Source: Dicyema japonicum | Taxonomy: Eukaryota; Dicyemida; Rhombozoa; Dicyemidae | Length of the DNA stretch: 64,000 bases | Assembly (NCBI GenBank): GCA_011109175.1 | Contig: RDEW01000025.1 | Location: forward strand, 589,990-653,989 | Direction of reading: 5' to 3' | Part shown: positions 32,776 to 41,815 of the stretch, one piece after another | Layout of the letters: each line of letters begins with the position of its first letter | How positions within the stretch are numbered: the first letter of the stretch is position 1 | Program-made: the position numbers and the translations under genes | Notes under the pieces: generated by a model | The model's database searches: none | Told to the model about the DNA's origin: nothing | The model's input: only the letters and a program-made list of their open reading frames with translations

Positions 32776-33840
32776 GTTCTTAGACTTTTCTTAAAAGAAA
32801 TGACAGAAAAGTTGAAATCAGATTGGAGTGTGACTAACTACACTAGTCCTGTTAGAAGTGTCGAAAGTTGGAGTCGTTAAGCTCTTTTGCGGCATAGGTA
32901 CTCTGGCTACCGATGCCAAAGGAAGAGTTATCAAACGCGGAGAATCCCACTTGTTGCTGAAATTCAGGAATGAGGACGACGCTTCATAAAATACGGTGAC
33001 AACTCACCTCGATCGGAGGCGTTGTACACGTACATGCAAGACCGCAATATTTTTTGGGGTCGATCAACAAATACATGTCCCCACTGTAAGTCAAGGAGCA
33101 TGTCGGTTGATCATTTAGCCACTCGATGTGGATCCATGCTCTGCCACGACTATGTGTGGAGGCATAACGAGGTAGTAAGGAGTCTTCATCTTCTACTATG
33201 CAATAAGTATGGTATTCGCCACACCAGAAAGTTGCGGACTCATAAGGTGCAATCTGTAGTAGAGAACACCAGGGTCCAAATTAAGGTAGACAGTGTTATC
33301 CGTACCTCGGTGCTAGTCAAGCACAATAAACCGGACATTGTGGTACACGATAAGGAGTCTGGCCAAGTCCTTATCATAGAAGTTGGCATCACGTCTCAAG
33401 ACCGTTTGCAGACTGTGGAGGTGGAGAAAAAAAGGAAGTATGACTTTCTTGCAAACGAGATGGGGCAGATGCTTGGTTGCAAGGTCCTCGTTATTCCTAT
33501 AGTAATGACGTGGGAAGGAATTGCAACAAAGTACCACAAGGGTTATCTGAAGCAGTTGGGGGTAGATAGGAAGCTCCAGGCCTATCTACAGTCCACTGTG
33601 TTAAAGCGGACCCTAGAGAGCTTGACACTGGAGTATAGGAGGCAGAGCCCTGAGATGCCATATGGCAGAGGGTTCAATTTGACAATGCGGTCTCGGAGTT
33701 GTTTCAGCAACCAGAATCGAACCTGCCTGACGAGGCTGGCGAACAGGCAGGCGAGGAAGGTTGTTGATTAATAAATATATTAACTTTTTTATTGTTTGTT
33801 AAATAAAGGGGATATAGAGTTAAAAATCATTTTAATGATT
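32776..33840 (+). mobile_element. R2-like LINE C-terminus with long intact frame
   Basis: 33022-33771 is one open frame of 249 codons. A zinc knuckle C-P-H-C...H-L-A-T-R-C (CX2CX7HX4C, 33079-33130) is followed by V-W-R-H-N-E-V-V-R. The restriction-like endonuclease has K-P-D-I-V-V-H-D, then I-I-E-V-G-I-T-S-Q-D and the K-R-K-Y-D-F motif (33330-33450). The C-terminal Y-L-Q-S-T-V-L-K-R-T-L-E-S follows. The reverse transcriptase is absent: the copy is 5'-truncated, with about 240 nt of frame-broken upstream coding (32776-33020). Best-preserved member of the family in this window. Confidence 0.88.
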
Positions 33841-33879
33841 ATTTATTTACTATTATTAAATTTTAACTTTTTTTAACTT

Positions 33880-34385
33880 TTTCTCCTTAGTCATGATGCT
33901 AATTTCGAACGGTTGGGAAAAAAATAGATGCGGCATGTATTGTTAATTCTTGGAAGAGAATCTACAAGAACCGTGATTCTTATGCGACAGACTGTCTAAC
34001 AGATCAACTCTTAAATCATGTTATAGACGAAACAATTGATTTAGAGTGCAAAGAGTCCGAAAATAATATCTATAGTTGATATTCAGAATCGGAGAATATT
34101 GAAAATGTCGTAGAGGAAACAAAGGATCTGCTAAACAATTTGGAAGAAAAAATTTCACATGTGGCACCAAAAATGCTGCGAGACTTCTATATTTTTCGGC
34201 TAAAATTAGCAAATAATATACGACAAAACTCTAAAACTAAAATTAAAATAACTGATTATTTTGACAAAAATGTTTATTTGATGTTAATTATGATTCAATT
34301 TCAGAAATAATAATAAACCCTTGTTTTTGGGGCACCCCGACATTTTGAAGCACTTGGTGCCCCATTTAGGGGTCGGACTGTATCT
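33880..34385 (+). mobile_element. Tigger transposase C-terminus and right end
   Basis: 33915-34010 encodes C-I-V-N-S-W-K-R-I (a D-A-x-x-x-V-x-x-S-W type motif). 34100-34265 ends in K-I-T-D-Y-F-D-K-N, matching the C-terminal I-T-D-Y-F-K of the Tigger at 1885-3647. The following ~100 nt (tttttggggcaccccgac, cacttggtgccccattta) resemble its right terminal region at 3590-3645. The 5' part is missing. Confidence 0.75.
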
Positions 34386-34939
34386 GTAACGCACTTAAAG
34401 ATATCGCGTTGTGCTACAGAAAGGAAAATGCGCTGAACGTATTTTTCAAATTTATTCATTGGTTGAATTTTCTGATGAAAGAAGAAAGTCGATCTTGATA
34501 TCAACACTTAAAAAATAATTGTTTTTTTATTTTAAATTAATTATTCGTTAAATAGAGCAATTGATATTTGGTTACCATGGAAACACGTAAAAAAACAGGC
34601 TTCCCATAGGCTTCAAGCCACCCATGTGACATATTACTTCACAGGGTTTTCTTAAACAAGTTAAGGTTGACAATTGTCACAATTATGACTTTAATTGAGG
34701 TCGACTGTCTAGTAAAATTATCCACTGGTTACCTTATATGAAATGTCTAAATGTTTAAAGAAGTTACGAAAGAATACATCCAATCAGTCGTCTTGAAAAA
34801 AATTTTACAAATTAGTTTGGTTGAACATGCATGGGGCTAGGGTCTATGATAGATTTCTGTTTCAAACCAACTTGTGGATAAACTGTACGACGCTGTAAGA
34901 GAATAGATGGCTGAGTCTAGTATAGAGAATGGTATGAAT

Positions 34940-35390
34940 ATCGATTAGTGGCATATTTCTAGAATAGGAGTATTGCAATGATAATGTCATAATGATTAAA
35001 AATATTGTGTTTTTTATAAAGTGTCAGATGCTATGTGGATGATTTTCTAAATTCGATTATGATTTTAAAACAGAAAGTTCATTGGTACGCCGTTGAACTC
35101 AAGATCCTTAAGATAATCTCATAATCACTCTAAAGAAACGGTAAGCCCCTTTACGTTATTTTGAAAACCGGTATAGACCTACGCAAGTGATTCGTGGTCA
35201 ATGACCATTTGAAACTGTGCGCAATCACCCTCTACGAACCCATAACCAAATACCTTAGAAACCGAACATATCCTTTCTTTAGAACCATCCAAGATTATCA
35301 TCCACGTTGGATATTATCTCCGCCATGTAGGCTGGGTTTATTTAGTCAATCTCGGGACTTTCAGATAATATTTGCAACCACCTAATCGTC
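34940..35390. other. No feature recognised
   Basis: Short open stretches on both strands, such as 35194-35385, without recognised motifs; probably old LINE sequence. Confidence 0.4.
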
Positions 35391-35394
35391 ATTG

Positions 35395-35545
35395 AGTCGT
35401 CATTTATTTATTTAATAACCCGATAAGGAAACATAAAGAAAGAAGGAGTAAACCAACTTATTAAGTGATCCCGGTACACCTTAAAAAGATCGAGAGGTTT
35501 TTCTTGTGTTCCTCTAGAGTACCCACGGCTTTCCTGTATCGAATC
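35395..35545 (-). mobile_element. LINE (CR1/Jockey-like) C-terminus and tail
   Basis: The minus strand encodes E-E-H-K-K-N-L-S-I-F-L-R-C-T-G-I-T and stop, followed by the tail cacttaataagttggtttac...atcgggttattaaataaata. This tail is the best match in the window to the tail of SINE C1 (15530-15594 and 57395-57455). Confidence 0.8.
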
Positions 35546-36225
35546 GTCATTGAGTTGCACAAGAATTTGGTTTTTTTGAAAAATACTTCTTTGTCACTTT
35601 AAAGGCGAATTAGTAATGATTCCATGAATTAAATCTGTTTAGAAGAGGAAGAGAACATGCCATAGAAAAACACTATCTTTGTGAAGATATCTTACGCTAT
35701 GACAGACTATACACAAAGCCCAAGGACTGACGATGAACAAGGTATTGATGCTTTTGGAAAGACCTGAGTCTCTACATGAACAACTCTTCGTTTCTTTGAG
35801 CAGGGAAAAATTTTGATTTAAACCTTTATAACTTTAAAAAATAAGTTTTGATTTTTACCCAAATGGGCTGTCCCCCATTATCGCCATTTCTGAGATTTTT
35901 TTATATACACTTAGAAATGATTAAAGTTGAAAGTTCTGGAATTTATTTTTGAAAGTCACGCAACTTGAGAGGTGTTATACTCACCAAAAATTGCTAAAAC
36001 TTAAAAGTCTTATTAACTGGACCTAAAACCGAATCCCTGGATTTTGATCGATAAATTTTATTATTTGGAGTTTTTAAAATTTTTTAATCTTTTAGAATTA
36101 CGTTTCATGGACCAGTCTATCCAATATTTCTATGGATGACCTAGAATCTCTGAGCCATAATGACGGCTGCCGAAGAAACTGTTGAAATTCGCGAAAATAC
36201 TATGAAAGGAAGATATAAATAGCAC
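35546..36225. other. No feature recognised
   Basis: AT-rich; only short open frames and no repeat copies found elsewhere in the window. Confidence 0.4.
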
Positions 36226-36229
36226 ATAA

Positions 36230-36540
36230 CTAGACATAATTCTAAGAGCTTCGGAAATGGCACCGGCCGATCAGGTCATGGAATAATGTTTTTCTGTATT
36301 AACAAAACAACGCATCGAGGTGACAGAGAACAACGTTACCGTCGACGCTTGACAGAAAACTCACTTTCATTGGAAGAAAACTGAAAACAGGAGAGAATCT
36401 GGATGATCTACGGCAGAAGCAAAATAGAGGAGGATATAAACGATTCATATTCCGTATCCAAAGATGCATGTCAAAAGTGGAATCTAAAATTAGTTAACTT
36501 TTCTGGTTCCACGGACATTGCTAATAATAATAAATGTTGT
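36230..36540 (+). repeat. Repeat D, copy 1
   Basis: Matches 39893-40200 in inverted orientation. Shared blocks include gaaatgg, aacaaaacaacg, cgaggtgaca, cgtcgacgct and tgaca-free flanks, with the 3' end ggacattgctaataataata. The aat tail suggests a retroposed element or LINE 3' end. No family was recognised. Confidence 0.8.
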
Positions 36541-36610
36541 ATAGTATCACGTCCGGGCTGATAAGTCTTACTTGTCATACTAGAACAAATGGTTACTGGC
36601 TTTTTTTCGG

Positions 36611-36792
36611 AGGAAAAACGAAATTTTTAATTTCTTCCAAAAACATGTTCATCGTTGTATGAGACAAAATGGGAGACCTGTGACATTGCCAGATTTCTTG
36701 AAGGAAAAACGAAATTTTTAATTTCTTCCAAAAACATGTTCATCGTTGTATGGGACAAAAATGGTGGACCTTGACATCGTCCCCTATTTTTG
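36611..36792 (+). repeat. 91-bp tandem duplication, two units
   Basis: aggaaaaacgaaatttttaa begins at 36611 and again at 36702, exactly 91 nt apart. Identity is high in the first ~65 nt and drops toward the end of each unit. Confidence 0.9.
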
Positions 36793-36836
36793 GATTAATT
36801 AGGGTGAATTAAAAAATAAATTAGAATCTATTTGAG

Positions 36837-36910
36837 AAGGGGTTAAGGTATATTAGAGAATGGATTAAATGTATTAGGGAATGGGTTAGGGTGAATTACA
36901 GAATCGGTTG
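36837..36910 (+). repeat. ~22-bp minisatellite, three units
   Basis: Units at 36837-36858, 36859-36879 and 36880-36901, each built on (aatg)ggttaggg-like and attag motifs, plus a partial fourth. Related in motif to 23883-23997. Confidence 0.7.
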
Positions 36911-37019
36911 TTTCTATACATTCATAAAGTTTATTTTATTTGCAGAATGAAATTTTTGAATTCTAATTAAATTGACTTGTAATTTTATCTATAAATTCTC
37001 TTTTCGCAAACAAGATTGT

Positions 37020-38010
37020 GGTCAAGAAACCGGATGGCACCTACTATACTTAAGAAGTAATACCTTTAGTTTTTGAGACACAAGATATTTGATGTGGACG
37101 ATGATGTCATCGCGGAGATGACTTGTTACGAACCATTGTCAGAGAAAACAGCATTTATAGAGATCTCCCTAGAAGAGCTGAAGATACAATAAGATGCTAT
37201 CAAGAATAAAGCTCCGGGCAGTGATTTCATCAAAACTAGGATGTTCAAAGAAGTCCCAGAAATTTTATTCGAAGTTCTCAAAAATATGTTCAACGCATAC
37301 ATACAAATTGGTCATGTTCAACAGGAATGGAAAAAGACCATTGTACAGATGGTAGATAAGACAGGAAGACCGAAGAATGATCCTGATAGCTACCATACTG
37401 ATCAGCCTGAGTTGGTCAATTTCAAAAATCATGGAAAAATGTCTTCTGGAGGCTTACAAATCAGCTGGAAAAAGAAGATTACTTCAGAAATGATCAATTT
37501 GGTTTTCGCCCAGGACGGTCATGCGGTGATTGCTTAATTCATCACAACTCCGAGTTATGCAAAGCCAGAGAATCCAAATGTCTCCTGAATGTCATATGTC
37601 TCGACATATCAAAAGCATTTGACAGTGTTAACCACAGAGCCATAATCGATCAGTTATCTCGGAAGGGGAGCCCAAAGGAACTAGTGATTTGGGTGAAAGT
37701 ATACCTAAAAGAAAGAAAATACATGTTAGATGCGGACGCTATTGAAAAGATAAGTCCTACAAGGATAAAGTTTGAGCCCTCTATTGTTTAATGTTCTAAT
37801 GGCCGGTTTCCCATCTCCGTCTACACCGAGTACGAGATCTCTGATATACGCAGACGACGTGCTACTGTCTGATGTGTCGAGATCGAGCATGATCTCAGAG
37901 AGAAGTCTCAATGTGTATATGGAAGAGATAAAAGACTGGTGCGCTCTTCATGGGTTAAAACTGTCATAAGAAAAATCTAGTGCAATGATGTTCCTAGGTC
38001 GGAATGGTAA
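37020..38010 (+). mobile_element. LINE (Jockey-like) RT, decayed
   Basis: N-K-A-P-G-S-D-F at 37210, then F-N-A-Y-I-Q-I-G-H-V-Q-Q-E-W-K-K (37285-37335), and a damaged Y-R-P-I-S-L region. Palm A is C-L-D-I-S-K-A-F-D-S-V near 37600-37630, then S-L-S-P-L-L-F-N at 37770-37795 and L-I-Y-A-D-D-V at 37842-37862. W-C-A-L-H-G-L-K-L-S closes at 37969. Several frameshifts. A sibling of 27241-28625. Confidence 0.85.
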
Positions 38011-38059
38011 AGTAAATCAAATTTTTCCAAAACTTTATGAAATCAATCTGAGACATGTA

Positions 38060-38280
38060 ACAACGGTTGTTGGAATTACGTAGACAAGTATTTCTTCAGA
38101 TGTGATTGAAAATTGTTGGCGGAAAATAAATGAATATAGAATAGAAAAACACGACAATGCCCATTCAATTGAAGAAAATCACTTCGAAAAAATTGTCCAC
38201 AACGTTATTCAAGAAGAAGAGACTGACAATAAAACGTTTTATGTCGGAATGATGATTATGAGTTGACAACTTTCAAAACA
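38060..38280 (+). mobile_element. Possible Tigger fragment
   Basis: Open stretch with D-V-I-E-N-C-W-R-K, similar to the x-I-x-N-C-W-R-K-A segment between the catalytic core and C-terminus of Tigger transposases. Short and without other motifs. Confidence 0.4.
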
Positions 38281-38441
38281 ATCATATTTTCAATGAATTA
38301 ATTGGAAAAAGGTATTCATAAATTTATGCCACAAACTCTGGATTTGGACAGCCGTATCCGTACTGATCGTCGTGTCAGATTGTACTGAATGGGATTCCAT
38401 ATTGACGGCAGAGATGTAGATGTAAACATCTGACCACTTTA

Positions 38442-38780
38442 TCATGCCGCCTGATTTTTTTGAATCAATAACCAGTAGTATTCCCGCTCTTCTAGGCAGT
38501 AATTTGGCTTATGTTCCAAGTCACCATAAAATTCGTTCTGCTTTGTTACTGACAGACTCGGGCCTCTTCCAAATTTATTTCTTGATAAATAAAGTCTTTC
38601 TTTGTCTGCCGGTCGCAAGTGTATTTGGCTTTCCATAAGAATTCTTCGAATATTTTTATCGATTTGTTCAAATTCTGGCGGTTCGATATAAATCAATCCA
38701 ATGTAATAGTTATAGAGTAAAAGTGCATACTCTTTCGTCCCCTTAAACAGGTTTACTGAATTTAAATCCGTCTCCGTCAA
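38442..38780 (-). mobile_element. R2-like LINE thumb fragment
   Basis: One open frame of 112 codons with I-G-L-I-Y-I-E-P-P-E-F, then I-R-R-I-L, P-A-D-K-E-R-L-Y-L-S-R and F-G-R-G. The same region is at 5845-6050 in the R2-like element (L-I-N-I-E-P-Y-E-F). No other domains remain next to it. Confidence 0.75.
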
Positions 38781-38789
38781 TTTTTTGAT

Positions 38790-39500
38790 CCGCTTAGATG
38801 CTTCTTCGAGGGATATATTCGATAAATTTATCTTCTAATTCTTATCTCATCAAGAATTTTTTTTTCATGTTTTTGATCCGCTTGGGTGACTTGTACTCGA
38901 AAGATAACTTGTTCAGTTATGTGGAGAAAAACAGAGATGGACTTGTTCTAAAGGATATGTTTGTGTCTTCTGGAATTTCCGTTGTGAAGCTCTCAAACCG
39001 GAATCGCTATTCCACGGGGATTATTTGGGCCTGTCGTTAATATCGAAATCTCTTCTTCAAATATTGGAACGACCGATTACGCTTGTGATATCGAAAATTA
39101 TCATTTACAAATCTTTTTTAAAATCAACCTAACTCCATGGGAGATCAAGCCTATTCTTGTAAGCTATAATATATTAATTATAAACTGGGACCGTTATCGA
39201 AAGAGAATTGTTATATATTTGGAAGACTCTGAGAATTATTGTAATCCGAAGTCTTGCAATTTGAATCTTGGGGTTCAAGCGACTATAATTGCTTATTTTT
39301 AATCTCGAAACATATTCGACTAAAGTTTATTCGGTTATCAAGAATTCTCTTTTGTACACCAAAAATGTTGATTTTTTTTAAAAGGAAAGAATGCTTGAAA
39401 AACAAACTGCGAAACAAAACGTTGGGAGAAGTTAAAATGAAAAAGAAGAAATCTACAGGGGTACTCTCCACATTTGTTTTCTCTGTTAATGGACTCATCT
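38790..39500 (+). other. Possible unrecognised short-intron gene
   Basis: 38798-39037 and 39030-39300 are open in different frames. The second encodes a hydrophilic segment with W-E-I-K-P-I-L-V-S-Y, D-R-Y-R-K-R-I-V-I-Y-L-E-D and paired cysteines (C-N-P-K-S-C). It looks protein-like rather than random, but no splice join was fixed and no family recognised. Confidence 0.35.
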
Positions 39501-39892
39501 AGTCGAATGCTGAATGGAAAATTTCCGAAAATATTGATGGGAAGTCCGGGAAATGAGGAACCAACATCATCTTCTCTTTTTGGACGATTTAAAGTTGTTT
39601 TCCGCTAAAGTCATTCAATGGAAATGATGTTGGCGGAAGTTGATCGCTTTTTTGGTAAAGTTGGGAAAATTTGCAACAAAAGTGAAGTGCAGTAGACACG
39701 CTGTGCGCCGTAGAAAATGCTGGGAAGACTAAGGGTAAGAAATAAGAATGATTTCTAGACCGGTGCACATTCCGGCTGTCGTGGTTGAGGCAACTGAACA
39801 AATAAGCAGGAAATCGCATTATGCCCTCAACTAGCGAGGGCATCTGGCCTCACTCAAAAGCCATCACATAGTTGATCTTTATGGTGATAGGC

Positions 39893-40200
39893 AACGCTAT
39901 TATTATTGGCAATGTCCGCGGAACCAGAAATGTTAACTAATTTGAGATTCTACATTTGCCATTCATCTCTGGGTACGGAATATTAGTCGATTCTATCCTC
40001 CCCTGTTCTCGCATTTGCCCTCAGATCATTTAGATCCCCAGCTGTTTTAAGCTTTCTTCCTATGCAAGTGAGTTCTTTGTTGAGCGTCGACGGCAACCCT
40101 GTTCTTTGTCACCTCGATACGTTGTTTTGTTTAATAAAGAAATATATTATTCCATGGCCTGATTAGCCAGTACCATTTCCAAAGCTATATATATCTAAAG
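39893..40200 (-). repeat. Repeat D, copy 2
   Basis: Inverted counterpart of 36230-36540, about 3.6 kb away, with the aat-rich 3' end at 39893-39905. Two opposed copies could form a foldback. The sequence between 39500 and 39893 and between 40200 and 40450 holds nothing recognised. Confidence 0.8.
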
Positions 40201-40454
40201 AGCTGCCATTTCGCAGAAGTAACTTTATTCCCAATCTTTGTTGTTTGAGTAATTCGTGTTACAAAGTTGAATTGGTTCGATAAAGGAGTTGTACAACCGA
40301 ACTCGAAGGCGAGTTCCTATCTATTTACTTTCGCCGCAAGAAGCAACCGCCAGAACTTTCCCTTGAATAAAGTCCTCCGAGTCCCCATGAGAGATCAATT
40401 TCCAATGATGATCCCGATACATTGATATTCTCATACACAGAAACAATCATGTTT

Positions 40455-40640
40455 TGGCGTCTGCTCCAAATGAGCGTTTTCAGATTGATCTAATCGATCT
40501 GAAAAAATTCATTGTCAACCAAGGATATAAATGGATCCTATCCGTAATTGATGTACATAGTCGGTATTAAAATTATAATAACCACGTTAGTTTCGCTTTT
40601 GCAAGGCCTCAGTTAAAAAGTCGGCATTTGAAGTATGCCA
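40455..40640 (+). mobile_element. Integrase core fragment
   Basis: Encodes P-N-E-R-F-Q-I-D-L-I-D-L then G-Y-K-W-I-L-S-V-I-D-V-H-S-R-Y, the first-Asp region of a Ginger/Gypsy-type integrase (compare 22010 on the minus strand). Truncated afterwards. Confidence 0.75.
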
Positions 40641-40679
40641 TAATTTGGAGTCCCTTCTCACTTATATGGACCTTTAAAT

Positions 40680-40946
40680 GCAGTGATATCAAATTACGTG
40701 TCATCATCTCCGCCAACGGACATGAATGAGATAACTGACATAATTTATGCTGCACAATGCGCATATGAAAATTTGACAAAGAAGCAATCAGTAAAAAACT
40801 GTTGGAGGGAAAACGTGGAGAAGAGAATTGCAAAATTCAAAAAATTGAATTTTGCAATGGTTCACGCTACGCGTTAATGGTGTTGAGACAATTTTAGGTA
40901 AACGGGAAGTCACTGTCTTTTCTCAAGAAACTTGGATGTCTGACTA
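40680..40946 (+). mobile_element. R2-like LINE pre-RT linker
   Basis: Frame 40683-40877 has D-I-I-Y-A-A-Q-C-A-Y-E-N-L-T-K-K and W-R-E-N-V-E-K-R-I-A-K-F. This linker lies before the reverse transcriptase in the same LINE family (compare L-V-Y-S-A-Q-C at 32080). It stops at the boundary of the duplication. Confidence 0.65.
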
Positions 40947-40947
40947 C

Positions 40948-41815
40948 ACCCTGAAGCCCTACTTCCAGTTGATCTCCGTTACTATCGTAAGAAGGCAGGT
41001 ATTACACATTTTAAGTCAGTTGAATCAAATTATCGTTAAATTCTCTCAAACGTTAAATTTAAAAATTCTAAAGTACGAATAGACGTATGCACGACTTATA
41101 CAACTTCCCTTTTTGTATAGGAGGTTGAATTCTTCAAGAAGTTTAGGGGGAAGCTTGGAAATGTCCATTTCAGGCTTCTCTCTAGTGATTTAGTCAATAT
41201 TGTAATTGATACTCTAAAACGGGAACTTTCACTGGTAGGTCACATTCTGAATGTGGAGGCTCTGTTGGAATTACACTTTGATAAACCATTTGGGGGTGAG
41301 TCTATCATCTCCTTTCTGTATTCTATTTTCTTATGTATTTCCAATTTTTCGACTTTTCTAATAATTTCAGTGGATTCGGTGACTTTATCAACCATTTCTA
41401 TGCGAGTATCTTCCCCTTCTTCAGATTCCTTCCTAAAAATGCAAAAAAAGTTTTCAAAACTTTTCTTCGTTATCTCTGCTCCTAGTTTCAACATCTTCCA
41501 GAAACTCGTCATCAATTGTGGATCTTAGATTATTCAGTGTATTTCTTTCCATTCTCCTTAACAGCAATAGTCTAGCATTTTCTTTCTTTCGTTCAATCAG
41601 CTTTCTTCTCTTCATTTCGTGCATACTCATATTGAGCATATCTCGCTTTTTTTAGCGTCCTTGATAAATCAATCATACGATCGACCTCATCATTCTCATC
41701 TGATAGAGTTTCGATGGGGGAAAAAGTCTTAAACAGATAATTTCCGCTGTAAAAGTCGTCTCTAAAATCTTCAGTCTCGTATAGACTTGTATTCGGGATG
41801 ATCGCAAAGACTATG
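40948..41815. repeat. Right copy of the segmental duplication
   Basis: Counterpart of 1-868. Here it is joined at its high-coordinate end to the upstream exons of the gene at 41046-43671, so this is the ancestral locus. At the low end the match begins beside R2-like LINE sequence. Confidence 0.93.

Larger units (their letters stand above)
32358..34631. mobile_element. 2.27-kb element with 59-bp terminal inverted repeats
   Basis: The left arm 32358-32416 starts tgtcacatgggtgacttgaa and the right arm 34573-34631 is its inverse, with about 56 of 59 positions matching. Flanked by tat on both sides (32353-32355 and 34632-34634), which could be a TA-type target duplication. It splits an R2-like LINE in the endonuclease frame. 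The interior holds a SINE C copy, an R2-like LINE C-terminus and Tigger debris, but no transposase was seen that clearly belongs to these arms. Either a non-autonomous element that collected insertions, or two MITE-like ends moving together. Confidence 0.75.
31900..34935 (+). mobile_element. R2-like LINE split by a 2.27-kb inverted-repeat element
   Basis: Left half 31900-32355: a pre-RT linker with L-V-Y-S-A-Q-C (32080), then (after a large deletion) the endonuclease segment N-K-P-D-I-F-V-Y and E-I-T-L (32300-32345). Right half from 34633: I-T-S-Q-G-F-L-K-Q-V-K, then E-Y-I-Q-S-V-V-L-K-K (34770-34800). In the uninterrupted homologue at 6563-6904 these motifs lie side by side. A tat repeat flanks the insert. 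A locally GC-richer stretch at 31690-31990 may be the 5' part of this LINE. Confidence 0.8.

Noticed and set aside
32671-32880. ORF spanning SINE C and the LINE
   Set aside because: Crosses the boundary of two unrelated mobile elements; an accidental frame.
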